Positions 32,901-45,029 of a stretch of 64,000 bases of DNA are shown here, piece by piece; the first letter of the stretch is position 1; each line of letters begins with the position of its first letter. Source of the DNA: Phyllosticta citriasiana (lineage: Eukaryota > Ascomycota > Dothideomycetes > Botryosphaeriales > Phyllostictaceae). A program made the position numbers and the translations under genes. The notes beneath the pieces are model-generated. The model was not told the origin of the DNA. It ran no database searches and worked only from the letters and a program-made list of their open reading frames with translations. The stretch covers positions 1,798,001 to 1,862,000 of the forward strand of contig JBBPHT010000008.1 of assembly GCA_038021145.1 (NCBI GenBank), given 5' to 3'.

Positions 32901-34773
32901 CTGCAAGTACCCCTCGCAAGTCCACTCGCGAGCGGAGCAATACCTGGACAACTGAGCCGTGGGTCGGCAAAACTCGACGTCGCAGTGTTCGCAATCCGTC
33001 CACTGCATCTATTGGTGAAGGAAGGCCGAAGAGTGCCGCCGGTCCCATGCCTCCTTTGCCCGGCCAGGAAAGTGCTGTCAACTCAGGCGACATGTCGATG
33101 ATTGATGAAACCGATGAGAACATGGAAAAGGGAAGACTCTTCGTCAAGGTCGTCGGTGTCAAGGACCTCGAAATGCCCCTCCCCAGAAGTGAGTTCCCTG
33201 GAACTCATAGCCACTGCGCAGCATTGACGGATTTTGCAGACGAAAAGACCAATTTCCAGCTGACTCTGGACAACGGTCTTCACTGCGTGACCACTTCTTG
33301 GCTTGACCTTGCCCGTGATGCAGCCATTGGTCAAGAGTTTGAGTTGGTCGTCTTGAACGATCTCGAGTTTCAACTCACGCTTCAGACCAAGCTGCAGGCC
33401 CCGCCAAAGCCAAAGGTTTCTCCACCAGCAGCCCCCGCACCGAAGCCATCGGGCCACAAAAAGACCAACTCTGCCTTTGGTCGCTTGCTTCAATCGCCCA
33501 AGAAGCGCAAGGAAGCCGAGCGCAGGCAGCAAGAGGAGGCCGAGCGTGCTGCGGTGCTGAAGGCACAGCAAGAGCTTGAAGCAGCAAGGCGGGTCAACAC
33601 CAACCCCACGGCTTGGGACTTGCTGCACGATTTGGTAGGACCAGATGGCTCGTTTGCAAGATCGTATGTCTGCCTCAAAAACTACGAGAGGCAGTCGTAT
33701 GGCCGCCAGTTTGAGGTCGACGTTCCCTGTTTCAACGAGTGGGCTATCGAGGAAGATCCCAGCATTACTAGCAGCGTCAAGAGCAAACGAGGTGGCGTTG
33801 TTCGGCGTCCGCCGTACAAAATTGGCAAGTTGACCCTTCAACTGCTTTACGTCCCCAAGCCCAAGAACGCCAAGGATGAGGACATGCCGAAGAGCATGAA
33901 CTCGTGCATTCGAGAGCTCAAGGAAGCAGAGGAGCTTAAGAGCCGGATCTACGAAGGCCATTTGAGCCAGCAAGGTGGTGACTGTCCGGTGAGTATCCAA
34001 CCCGCTTCGAAAGGTATCCTCAGCTGACGAGCATTTAGTACTGGCGTCGTCGCTTCTTCCGTCTCGCAGGTAACAAGTTGACTGCCTTCCATGAGACGAC
34101 CCGTCAGCCCCGTGCCACCATCAATCTGGCAAAGGCAGCCAAGTTGATTGATGATCACACCACCCTGAAGCAAAAGGAAGCTGGTTGTCGACGCAAATCC
34201 GGCTTTGCAGAGGAAGACGAGGGCTATGCGTTTGTGGAAGAAGGCTTCCGTATCCGTTTTCGCAACGGCGAGACCATTGACTTTTACGCTGACAACGCCC
34301 AAGACAAGGAGGGCTGGATGAAGGTCCTCGGCGATACCATCAATGGCTCGCTTGGGTCTTGCAAGCCGTGGACAGAACTCGTTTTCCAAAAGGAGAAGGC
34401 TGAGCGTGCAGCTGCAAAGGCGGCAGCGGCTGCTCAGGCGAACGGCCAGGCGAACAGCCAGCAATCGAACGAACACAACAACATTCAACAGCAAGCCCGC
34501 GCACGTCCTCAGTCTACCTTTGAGCCTGGCCAGCAGCAGCACGCAAAGGTTCCGCAGCATCCCAGCCCTGTCCGCTCACCGCCAGCAACGTACAACCGTA
34601 CTGCTCCTGTGGGCGCCAGCCCCGACAAGCGCCGGCCCATCAGCGAACTCAACCCAGGCCCTGCAGCTCCATCAGTGGCTGTCCAGAAGGGTAGTGGTGG
34701 CAGTGCTGCTGCCAGGTACCTGGGAAAGATGGGTGAGCGCAGGCGCGGTAACATCAAGAGCATGATTTTCTAA
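29934..34773 (+). CDS. BUD4: Bud site selection / septation protein BUD4 (anillin-like, PH domain)
   Basis: Five exons: 29934-29948, 30023-30160, 30211-32682, 32744-33988 and 34039-34773, about 1534 residues. The first exon codes for only MPTEA. Its 74-base intron (GTATGT to TTCAG) joins in frame to VEPLRPSKN and then MANSPGPLRELSP. If that splice is not used, ATG 30077 is the start. The N-terminal 800 residues are Ser/Pro/acidic and disordered. An anillin-homology region follows at about 900-1290. The C-terminal PH domain begins at YWRRRFFRLAGNKLTAF, and residues after it are Gln/Pro-rich. In filamentous fungi Bud4 organises septin rings and contractile-ring assembly at future septa. All introns are phase 0. 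Position and domain order fit the family well; only the first exon is in doubt. Confidence 0.88.
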
Positions 34774-37017
34774 TTATCTTGTCTCTTTCCGTCTTAACCA
34801 TTGGATGTCAAGAAAGATGATACCCACCCTCCTTGCCTTGCATATGTTTTCTTGGATCGGTTGGTGTGCATTTGCATCGTCTGCTGCGGCTGCTGCGGCT
34901 GCTGCTGGATCTACCTATCATAGCCGCCTGGATCGCCGCGCCTTACTTTCCCTTCGTCCATATTCTTCGGTCTGTCCAACCGCTCCGCCGGCCTGGCGCC
35001 ATGCCACGGTCTTCTGACAAAATTTCGGTTTTTCTCTCCACGCGGGTCGTCGCCCAAGCCCCTTTCCTCTGTTCCAACAGTCGGTCTCACTTGGTTCTTG
35101 TTCGGTCCTCCCTGTCCACCTCGCCACCCCAATTTCTCCTTTGCCCCCGGCATCGAGTGGCGCGGCGGCAGCAGCAGCAGCACAACACGGGGCCGCCCGG
35201 GCATACCAACGACCCCTTAACAAAATTTCGAGTCGATACGAGCGATGGTGGTGGAAGTGGCAAAAAGCGAGCGAGCGAGCGAGTCGAGTAGCGTTGTAGC
35301 CACTCGACCGCTGGTTGTCGTGTCGCACGTGGTGTGTTGATTTTGTGTACATGTGGAGGCGATGCTTTTTATTTTCCTCCCTTCACGGTTACTTTCCTTG
35401 CCTATTTCCTTTTCCCTTTTCGTCACCTCCTTTCCTTTCTTCCTTTTCCTTGCCCACCCACCCTCTCCCCCGAGCGATCGAGCGATCGAGCAAGCGCACG
35501 CACGATGGATGAAATGATGGACGAGTCAAGAGAGCGAATGAATGAGCCAACGATCGAACGAACGAGCGTACGAAATAAAGAATGGCGCATCATCATCATG
35601 TCACTTTGGTCTTGCTGGCGATGGCGATGCGTTTCCCTTCAAATCATGGGCAGTCAGTCAATCAGTTAGTTGTTTACTCTGCGGCGTTGGTGGATTTCCT
35701 TTGGTGCGGGTAGTATCGGTACTCTTCTTCCTCTTCCTTCTGTTTTCTCTTTGGGTCGATGGGTAATTCCTCTTTTTCCTTTTGGACTCTGTCGACATGT
35801 CTTGGACTCAGTGATTCAGTGAGGCTCGTGCGTCTAATGTGATTATTATGCTTACCCTGATACTTCCTGATGCTCGGAGACTTCCTGCTTGTTGGGTGAT
35901 TGTGATGCTGCTTCTGCTGCTACTTCTGCTGCTGCTGCTGATGCTGCTATGTGTCTAACGTTTTACCTTCCTGTGGCTCTTTGATGTTGACATGTTCGAG
36001 CAGTGGGAGCCGCTCATGGCCAAGGGTGCTTGAGGTGTGGGTGTGGCGGCGGCGCGGAGGTAAGCAAACTCGCCTTCTTAAATTGAAATGCTTTGGAGCA
36101 GTTGGTGTTGAGGGTGGGATGGTACCCTGTTTCTTTGAATACAATGTCTTTCCTTGAATGGTGGCTTCGCTGCTTGTGTTTTCCGCCTCGACACGTCGTC
36201 TACCTGGTGGGTTGGAGGCGCAAGAGCAAAAGGACATGGGACGGGACTGCGGACATGTTCGATACTTCGCCCACACTTTGAGCTTGTGAAGGTTGAGAGA
36301 GCAGAAAAAAGAGAGAGAGGAAAAAGGCAAAAGAGAACCGCGAGGATCGAACCGATGCCTGGGTGCTCGATCCATGAACGAACATCTGTGAACTGCAGGG
36401 TGTTCCGACCAATCTTTTCCGCCAGTGCACCATCCGACCACTCTTATAAATCCGGTTCTCTGAAGGAATGACCGTGCTTTTGCTTTATAAAGGTTATTCT
36501 TGATTCCTAAAGCGGCTAGTTTATCGCCCGCAAGCTACAGCAGACGCGAGCTCCCCATGTGCTTGACTGCGGTCGTTGCTCCACGTACCTAGGTAGCTTG
36601 GATAGCCAACCGTACTCTTTTTGGTCACGTTGCCCAGCTTGACGTTTGGGGGGCTCAAGACCGCAGTAATCTCATTGATCAGCCTGCTGTGCGCAACTTA
36701 CCTGGCGTTGCAACCACCATCGACCTCGCTTATACCGCCCGTCAGAACTCGGGCCCGTGGTGTTGAATTTCCGTCACCTACTCCCCCTCACACTCTACGA
36801 AAGCGCTCCACCTCAACTACCTGAAGTCACAGCAGTCTGCCTCCTACGCCATTCGAGCATTTCGCTCTACATTTGAAGACTTTTTCCAACCCACCGCGCT
36901 CGCAAGTCGCACTGGTGAGTCTCCATTTCCATCTTTTAGCGCTTTTCAACCCAACGATGCACGACACAGCTTTCTAACCTACTCTCCAATTTAGTTTCCC
37001 AACCACTCTCCTCCACC
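34774..37017. other. Intergenic region between BUD4 and P1
   Basis: This holds the BUD4 3' flank, rich in GAGC/CGAA short repeats near 35260-35580 and a CTG run near 35910-35945. It also holds a tRNA-like element on the minus strand near 36333-36460. A probable 5' UTR intron of P1 runs 36915-36994 (GTGAGT to TTTAG). A TATA-like TTTATAAAG is at about 36484-36492. Confidence 0.5.
36333..36460 (-). ncRNA. Possible degenerate tRNA-like Pol III element
   Basis: On the minus strand the element is closed by a perfect 8-base inverted pair, GAGAACCG and CGGTTCTC, placed like an acceptor stem. A perfect box-B-like GGTTCGATCC ends 10 bases before the 3' arm, the exact tRNA distance. A TTTT run follows at once. 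An A-box-like AGAGTGGTCGG lies 17-27 bases from the 5' end. However, the T stem has mismatches, no clear anticodon loop forms and 128 bases is too long without an intron. It may be a decayed tRNA or a tRNA-derived element. Confidence 0.3.
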
Positions 37018-38004
37018 ATGGCTGCTCCAGATTCGGGTCTTTCCAAAGCCGCCCGCCGGGCGCCAGAAAGGCTTAGAAAAATCGATATCAACGACGTTTT
37101 GGACAAGACCATCCAACCGCGCGAGTCACCTGCAGACAGGAACGGCGCTTACAAAGTCAAAATTTCCGAACCGAACACACCAATCATCCCATTGGAGGAT
37201 TACCCCGAGGAATTTTTGGTTCAATTGGAAAAGCTGGTGCACTATGCCCCAAGCCTGGATGAAGCCAAATGCGTTCTTCTCAAGCACGTTGAGTGCAGGC
37301 ACAACAACGCGAGACTCAAAGACGATGTGCGATTGGCAAGGGAGGCTCTTCTAGTGGACGTTGAGAAAGCCGTCGAAGAGCTCAAGGCCAAGTCTGGAAA
37401 GGTGAAGGGCAAGCGTCGTCGTGCTGACTCGCCTTTGGAGGAGGCTCCCATGGCCCCAGCCCGCAAGAAGGTTCGCTTCTCGCTTTCCGGAGACGATGGA
37501 CAGGACCAGGTCGTCTGCCCCTCCGAGTCGCTCGACAACACCGTCGACTCGAGCGAACGTGACGCTGGCTTGCGCTGTGCCAGTCGTACCATCAGCGCTG
37601 CTCGGGCCACTGAGGAGCTGTTGGCCCTCATCGACGAAATCGAGCCGGCGCCGAGGGAGAAGAGAAGCAGACCTTTGGTCAGCACCGTCTCCAAGATTGC
37701 CCCTGACGCCCAAACTGCCATTGATAATCTGCCGAACACGGACATCGAGGACATAGACGCGGTGCTGGAAAACGTTGACAGGCTGAAGAAGGGCATGCGC
37801 GAGGCTCTTGAAGATTGGGAGCAGAGCTGCACGGCCAAAACGGCTCAAGGCATCCTGTAAGACACAAACCTGATCTCCTCTCTCACTGTGGTGGTGTTCT
37901 CAATCATAGCTAACCTCTCTCACAGCAAGGTCCTTGAGAAAGAGAATGGTTTCACCCTTGCCGAGGACAGCAAAAAGCGCATCCAGGCTCGCGCATTCTG
38001 GTAG
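37018..38004 (+). CDS. Uncharacterised paralogue family member P1
   Basis: Two exons, 37018-37856 and 37926-38004, encode 305 residues. I do not recognise the family. Residues 21-35 carry the shared N-terminal motif (KIDINDVLDKTIQPR), followed by a conserved helical block with IIPLEDYPEEFL. A basic segment near residues 130-155 (KRRRADSP, then RKKVRFS) looks like a bipartite nuclear signal and matches one in P4. The phase-2 intron before the tail, and the tail itself (NGFTLAEDSKKR), align with those of P2-P5. A 5' UTR intron (36915-36994) is likely. Nuclear location is an inference from the basic segment only. It is the first of three copies in the same direction within 7 kb. Confidence 0.75.
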
Positions 38005-39405
38005 CTTTGTAGCGCCTCATTTGGCTGGTGGCAACCTGTTTCATCACGACCACGGTAAATAGTCCCTTCTACATCTTCAGGGTCCACTGGGGCTAACCAA
38101 GATCTCCCCTCCCCTTAGACCACGCCCAAAGACTGGAAGAAGTTGCAACTCCGCTCGAGAAAAGACACCGCCTTGTACATTACAAAAGGATTACCAGTCA
38201 GGACAAACATTATCGGAATAAAACCGAAGGTCGAGATTCTGAGTTGAAAAGTGAGGAGAAGTAACTTGGCGACAAGTACAATTCGAAGACACCTAATTCA
38301 TTGTGCTCGATTTAGACCCTTGGGCAGAAATTTTGGTTCCTGTGGGCTCTTGTATTGGATAGTTCGGCTCGGACTCGGACCTTCTGGCCGTCTGGGCGCT
38401 TCACTTCAGTATGCCTTGGCTCAAAGCTGCTCGGCGAAGCGGAATTGCCGTCCATGAAAAGGTTTTGAGAGAGAAAGAAAGATGTCGTAAGTTTATTTCA
38501 GAGAGGCGCGCGGATTTCAGTGTCGGTTTGCTCCAGGCAAATGCTCTGAGGACGAGACTTGAAGAATGTGGCTTTTACACTTGAATCTAAGCTGTAAGTT
38601 GTAGATCTCGACACGCTTCACATCCTCTCGGCCATTGGATCCAAAGCGAAAATTCTCTTCTTTCTCTGTCAAGCGAGACGGCCACGGGCCAGCGGAGGAT
38701 GACGACGCTGGCAATGTTGAAAGATGCTGCTCTTGCAGTTCGCGCCCGCAGTGCTGCGGTTGCTTGATGACAGACAGCCACTGTATTTTGGGAGGTGATT
38801 CAATCTTACTTCGCTGTCTCCCCTTTCGCTCTGTCATGCTTGGGGCTGTGAGTAAATTTCTTGATTAGCACACTTCACGGCATGTCGGTTCGTATTTCTC
38901 GCAGTCCCTTCGCGCAATCGTCTATCTTGGGCGTCCCATGCATGCAACAGGGTGCCGTAAAAAGACCAGTCACCTGCTCGAAGCGTCGTGCCGAGCGTGT
39001 TTTCCACGGCGTCATCGTGTCGGGCTAGATGCGCGACGTACTCAGAAATAGCGGCTTGCTCAACTCAAACCTCTTCGAAAATCGCGAATTGGTAGCTGGG
39101 AATGATCTATTGCATGCACTGAGCAGACGGCTGAAGTCACAGGCGGCACTGCCTTGCCTATTTGGGGAGCAGAAACCCGCGTTGCCGCTCAGTCTCGACC
39201 ATGTTTCTGCGCCTGAACTGCCAACACTTCAACGACAACAGGCCTCGCACACTTTGCGCATCTCATCACCAACCATTGCCCAATTTGTCCTCTTGATTCC
39301 ACATTCATTGAATGTGAGTGTCTTTCTCTCATTACGCCCAGTACTGCTTCACCTCAAGAAGCAGGATGCTCATCACAATCGCAGCTTCATAAAACCTACA
39401 CCATC
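38005..39405. other. Intergenic region between P1 and P2
   Basis: This is the P1 3' flank and P2 promoter. A possible 5' UTR donor for P2 (GTGAGTGTC) is near 39314. No other gene is seen; the open frame at 39029-39445 overlaps the P2 leader and shows no family similarity. Confidence 0.45.
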
Positions 39406-40672
39406 ATGCCAAGGCCTTCGAAGGCAAAGTCTCTGGACCGCCTAAACGCGGTGGGCGTCGAAAATCTGCTCGACGACCTCATCAAGCCACGCGCGCCTCT
39501 CTACGCGTTTGGACCGCGAATCAAGCGCAAGAATTTCCAAGAAGATGGGCCCGTTCTCCCGCTTGCCCAATATGACGATGCATTGGTCCACAGCCTAGAC
39601 ATGCTGGCACAGGCGACTGATGACTACACTGCCGTCAAAAGGGCTCTCGTCGCTGAGGTGCATTGGCGCCACACCGGCATGCCGAAGAACCCAACCAAGA
39701 ATATCCGTGAGGTCATTGCATCCGACGTCTACAATGTAATCATGGCACACAAACGCGCTAAAGGCCAGAAGTCTCCTCCGCAATGGGGATTCCGCGTTCG
39801 AAATAAGTCCGAGCAAAACGACTACACCGCTTCGCTTCCCCAACAGCCGCTGCTCCAGAACCAGGCGAGCGCTTCAGAGGAGGAACACCACGACTTTGAC
39901 GCCAGCTCCGACGAGCTCGAGGTCTACGAGACACCAGGTAGAACCAGCGATCTTAATGAACGCCCCGACGGCGACGAACTTCGCCAAATGCAGAACGAGC
40001 CAGGCGAGACGACGCGCATCACCGTCTTCTACCCCATTCGCGAGACGTCCAACGCCCAAGACGACAATGACAACGACGACGACACATCCTTCTCTCTGGA
40101 TGACATCATGAGCCTCGCCAACAGCGCAACAGCCACCCCAACCCTCAGTGCTTTCAACACCCGCGTCAACATGAAGATACTGCCAATCCAGCACGACGCC
40201 ACCACCGCCGCCGACGCCGCTTTCGAAAAAACAGACAAACTTGTCAGATCACTCATCCACCTCGACAGCTTCGTGCCCATGGCCGAAAGCGTGCTGCAAG
40301 TCCCAACGCGCAAGCTGCCCGAGGTGCTCCTTATGGGAGCCATGTCGCAAGCCGGCGATGCAGTGCGCCAGGCGATGCACGACGCAGAGGGGAGCAGGAG
40401 CTCCGACGCGATTGAGAGGGCGCGGGAGGCGCATGCGGCGTACGAGCGGGCTGAATTTGAGTGGCGCCGGAACGTGGTGGCGAGGTTGGCGCAGATGCAG
40501 ATGTGAGTTGTCTTTTTCTCTTCTGTTTGCTTTGCTGGTTCTGCTACTGCGTTGCTTTTGAGGATGGACGCGGACTGACTTTTTGTTTGCGCGTAGGAAT
40601 GATCTGCGGAATTCGGCTGGCCTAGTCCTTTCGTCGAAGCTCAAGGGGCTCTTTGAATCTGTTTTGCTCTGA
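39406..40672 (+). CDS. Uncharacterised paralogue family member P2
   Basis: Two exons, 39406-40502 and 40597-40672, encode 390 residues. The N-terminal motif GVENLLDDLIKPR is at 17-29, at exactly the same distance from the start as in P3. A helical block with VLPLAQYDDALVHSL and EVHWRHTG follows. The middle is acidic and disordered (Asp/Asn runs). A second conserved block near the end (ERAEFEWRRNVVARLAQM) is shared with P3 and P5 but not with P1 or P4. The last exon is 76 bases and encodes a tail containing SAGLVLSSKLKGLFES. No catalytic motif, signal peptide or membrane segment is visible. The start is chosen on the family alignment. Confidence 0.75.
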
Positions 40673-42805
40673 GACCTTCTCTTGACGTCTCTTTTTACTC
40701 TTTGCAATGAAGGAGAGGAACCAAGATTGCGACTGCACTGCATTCGCGCGCCTCAGAGGGAAGATGTAATATCACGACGTCCCAGGGCTATGAGAAAGCA
40801 GTAGACACGGCACACCAAGGAAAGCAGTGGTGATTATGGATTGGAAAAGAATCGAAATGGGGGTAGGGCGATGTGGTTTTGTACGTACACAATAGCATTG
40901 TGCCGGAAACGGAAATCTGCACTCTTCTTTGACATGCGGTGTTTGTCGTCTAGTACTTTGGCCATAGTATCCCGCAATCCGAAGTCAAGTTCCTTTCTCA
41001 AAATCCTCCGAGTAGTCCTACCATGTTAAATCTCTTGTAGTAGTCTCTTTACATAGGTCCTCCCTAGGCGCCAACAAGCCTTTATACCCGCCTGAATTAT
41101 TCCCGCCTCTCTAGCCCGTATGCAGTCATCAAAAGTCCAAAAAGGAACATTTTTCCAGCGCCTTGCTTGCTCTGAAACCCGCTGCCCCAGATTATGGAGC
41201 CTCCAAACACGAGCCCTAAATGCAAAAACCACCCGAATCATCTCTAGTATCGAGTCGGCTCCCGCCCCAGCTGGATCTTCCCCGATTCGGACGCACATAT
41301 TGCCACAAGCACGGATCTCCATTTCTCGCCTTGCCCATGGTGGGCTTCCGCATTTCAACAGCCACAATTCTCGCGTTGAGAGCCGCCTGATCGATTTGAG
41401 CAGTACAGGAGAGGAGTGTGGAAAGTGGTGGAAGGGCGGGAGGCTCCAGTGATGTGTCCATCATTAACGGGATGGATGGATGGATTGTGATGGGCGTGGG
41501 CGCAACACCAGGGCTTGGCTCAGTTGAGCGCAGACAGGCAGGCAGGCGACAATGACTTCACACGCCTGATGACTCGATTAGAACCAGAAAATAGTCTATA
41601 TAATGAGTAAAAACCACCATACATCCAAAGAGCCGGGCTTCTAATCTACATCTGAGATAGCGAGCTGGTTATGCGGAGAAATCTATAACCAGGGGCTGCC
41701 TTGTAGGAACATTACCACAAGGCAGGAGTCCGGGGGGTCAAATCCCTCACTCGCCGCATGCTGGCCAGCATCTTGTTAATTTTTTGTCGTCTATGTAGGT
41801 AAGCGTCGCCTCGTTTCAGCATGTAGGCCGTTTGATGCCTCGTTGAAGTCAACAAACAAGGATTCTCTCTCTTTCAGGATTGATTGTTTTGGATGGAATT
41901 TTAGCTCAGGCTTGAGTCGACCGCGTGCCTCCCTCAGGACTCTCACTTTTGTCCTGTACTTCGCATTTCTCATGGCAAGACGACTGTCCACCCCTCGCAG
42001 CCAAAAAGCTCAACACTGAGCATTTGCGCAGCTTGCAACGCATCTAGAGGTCCATGATTGATTAACTGCACCAATCGGAGGAAAGGCACTGCTTCATTTG
42101 CGTGGTGCAACTCGTTTGCACCATTGCCGCAAGTGATTGAATTGTTTGCTGACCTGACACAAAAACGCTCGCCAGCCGTTCTGCTATTTTTCCCCACGCA
42201 TCTCGGGTGCCAAACCAACTAAATAGAGCTATCAATCAGCCTCAACCCATGTAGTTAATAATGCGAGTGACTTTGAATCTCCATTTCAGTCGGTGTCATG
42301 CCGTTTGATGCGACTTGCGGTCAAGTTTCCACGAATTTTGCGAGGCGGTAGGACACTTGCCGCGACAGTAAGCAAAATCAGTTATATAAACTGCATTGAA
42401 AACCCCCTTTTTTTTTAGAGAATGGTATTGGTGCAGGTTATTGAAATCCATCATACAAAGCTATTGAGGCTGACCTTGGGTTGCATTGTGTTGATTTGGT
42501 GTTGTCCGGGACCAGTGGAAGGGGCATCTTGGCGTCGACGTCGCATTGTGTTAAATCAACGAACACCCACGGTGGCTTGCGCCGGTGTGGACTTCGTCGC
42601 CTTGACGATTTCTCTGCGCCTGACCCGCGCCGTTCGTTGGTACCAAACACGACCGCCCTACAGCTTTGGTTCCTCCACATCGCTTACCCTCTACTCTCAC
42701 ACCACCATCCTCATCGTGAGTACATTCCTCTTCCAACGCTCTCAACGCCATTCAAACCCGAGAGACAAACTACTAAATCTACTTGTAGCTCCCCAACGTG
42801 CCGGC
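40673..42805. other. Intergenic region between P2 and P3
   Basis: This contains a tRNA-like element (about 41651-41785) and the P3 leader. A probable 5' UTR intron of P3 runs 42716-42788 (GTGAGT to TTGTAG). The open frame that continues upstream of P3 to 42422 shows no similarity to the family and is taken as leader. Confidence 0.5.
41651..41785 (+). ncRNA. tRNA-like element, copy 1
   Basis: An A-box-like TAGCGAGCTGG is at 41658. Two long hairpins follow, at 41665-41692 (8 bp stem) and 41696-41725 (9 bp stem). Then come GTCC and a T-arm-like GGGGGGTCAAATCCCTC, with GCGAG (41660) able to close on CTCGC (41750-41754). A perfect palindrome ATGCTGGCCAGCAT (41758-41771) and six T (41780-41785) end it. 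A- to box-B-like spacing is about 70-80 bases. It is clearly homologous to copy 2 near 61.8 kb. The arms and loops are too large for a normal tRNA. I infer a Pol III transcript or a tRNA-derived repeat; it could also be a decayed tRNA. Confidence 0.4.
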
Positions 42806-44197
42806 ATGGCAATGCTCTCAAAGGAAGAGGTCCTCCGCCGCCTTCGCGCAGTCGGCATCGACAACTTGGTCGACGACGCCATCAAGCCGCGCCAGCATCC
42901 CGACGCGACCAAGCCGAAAGTAAAGCTCTCGGTATACAAGGCCGCCACGCCAATCCTCCCGCTGGACCAATGGGACCACACCATGATCATGGGCCTCGCC
43001 AACCTGGTGGAAGAGGTCAATGATGACCATGCCAAGGTCAAGGAATTGCTGTTTTCTGAGGTGCGCTCCCGCCAGGGCTCATTTTTGAATTCGTACAAAT
43101 ATGTGAGTGAGCTCAGGGCTGCGGATGTCGCCAAATTCCTCAAGACACGCAGAGCTCAAGTTGCTGGATCTACGCGCAAGCGCTGCGCTGACACTGCGAC
43201 TTATCTTCAGCAGCCGCGCTCGACGACAATTGCAAGGTGCATGGACGGGTTTCAGATCACAAGTACTGTAGCCTCAGCCGAGGGAAACGCGAACAGACAG
43301 GGCAGTTCTCATACTTTCCAAAGAGCTGTCGACGCGAACGACGTGCCAGGCTTGCGGAATGAACACCAAATTGGCGATGGCAGCAAGACCATGGTCGACA
43401 TGCATGACGAGATGAATGCAGAGATCAAAAAGAGCTTCGGCTACAAGAACATGGAAAACCAGCAGCAGAAGTCTGGCACGCGCGGAGAAAGTCTCGACGG
43501 CCGGAAGAATGGCCGAAATCTCAGCCATGGTAGCCACGACAACAGCCTCGCGACAATGGACCAGCATAGCACGCCAGAAAGGCTGGCAACGGTGACGATT
43601 CTTTACCTGGATCGCAAGAAACTCAGCGGGACCGAGCTCCCTCTTCAAGTAACTCGGGTAGCGAAGACGGCATGTGCTACAACGCCTCCAACACTGGCGT
43701 GGACCTTGACAGCATCGCCATGCAGGTCGACGACGACGCAGCCGCCGAAGCCGCTTACCACGACATGTCGGACGTCGTTATCACGTTGCGGCATCTCAGA
43801 GAGATCCATGCCGTAGTAGAACGGGATCTGGAAATGCCCTGGCGCAAGATGCCCGAGCCGGAGTTGGAGGCGGCGATGACCGAGGCCAAGGACGTGGCGC
43901 GCCAGACTATGCACAATGCACTGCGGGAGGAGGGCGACAGGGCGGCGCGCCAAGAAGCCAAGGAGGATTGGGCAGCCTTTTCTAGGGCCGAGATGGAGTG
44001 GAACCGGACCATGGTCGCGCGTATGGCGCAGATGGAGTGGTAAGTTTGCATCGTAATGCTTTCTCCTCACTACTTCTCCGTTGCGTTTGTGAGATTGGTA
44101 CTGACCTTTCTTTTTGTGCAGCAACACCGCTCATTCGGAGCACGGCTTCAATCTCCTGCCAAATATGAAGGAGCTGTACGAGTCCATTGTTCTGTAA
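42806..44197 (+). pseudogene. Uncharacterised paralogue family member P3, reading frame broken
   Basis: Coding sequence spans 42806-44039 plus the 76-base last exon 44122-44197. ATG 42806 starts MAMLSKEEVLRRLRAVG; motif GIDNLVDDAIKPR is at 17-29, and TPILPLDQWDHTMIMGL and EVRSRQG match P2. The first frame is open to 43816 and holds the conserved VTILYLD near 43600. After that, homology to P2 and P5 (GVDLDSIAM, AEMEWNRTMVARMAQM) continues in another frame that has a stop at 43567. The shift therefore falls at about 43600-43620 and equals one lost or two gained bases. A 77-base GT-AG segment, 43649-43725, would restore the frame but would remove the conserved VDLDSI. So P3 is a recent pseudogene, has gained an intron there, or carries an assembly error. 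Confidence 0.6.
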
Positions 44198-45029
44198 CCG
44201 CTTGGCCCGGTCTTGGATTTTGTACCGCCCTCTGCTGAAAAAGAGGTTGTTGGACAAAGATGAGTGCGCAAACGAAGTTGTCAAAGTTTATGATGCAATG
44301 AGGCAATGATGACGATGTCTGAATACAAACTCGAAGGGAACGAGGGACAATGCCTGAAGGATTCAGTTTTCAGTGCTTCGTGATGAGTTTTACGACATTG
44401 AGACCATTTGTGTGCATATTCAGACGTGTTAGCATGGACTCTGGACACGTAGACAGCAAAGCTCCAAAGCTATGGTGTTTTTGCTGTGAACTTGGAGGGC
44501 ATTCTCTCTCCCATCGACCCCTTTGATGAGGTTGTTTGCGCTGTTGAAGGGCAGTCTGGAAGCCCATTGAACGTCGAAAAAAGTGACGAACTCCATGCCG
44601 ATTCGCGATGGTGAATGAAAGCTCCGGGATGCAACAGTGGCAGTCAACGACAGCCCCCTCATTGCGTCTGGAGTCGGTGCAGTCGCAATTCCGGGCGTGT
44701 TGTTGACACTTGACGTCCGAGCGGAGAGAAACGACGGAATTAGGTAACGCCGCTTGAAATATTACAGGGTCGTCTCTGCTGAATTTACATGGTCGGCGCT
44801 TAGGTAATGCAGCCCTGGAGGGACGTGCGGCTAAGCGAGAGGCTCAAAACCGGGGAAGCCGACGAAACGTTACCATCAAGGTTTTGCCCATCGTCTAGTC
44901 GACCCTTCTTTGGCCACTATCCCAATTGGACCATCTGCGGCCTACCAATATCAGCGATTCCAGGTCCTCTCTTTCAGCGCACAAGACTGAGGTCTGGTCA
45001 CGGGACTCTGCGAGCTCCTCGCCACCAAA
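44198..45029. other. Intergenic region between P3 and HNH gene
   Basis: 832 bases of P3 3' flank and HNH-gene promoter. No gene or clear motif is seen. Confidence 0.5.

Noticed and set aside
42422..42805. In-frame upstream extension of P3
   Set aside because: No similarity to P1 or P2, and a likely 5' UTR intron (42716-42788) interrupts it.
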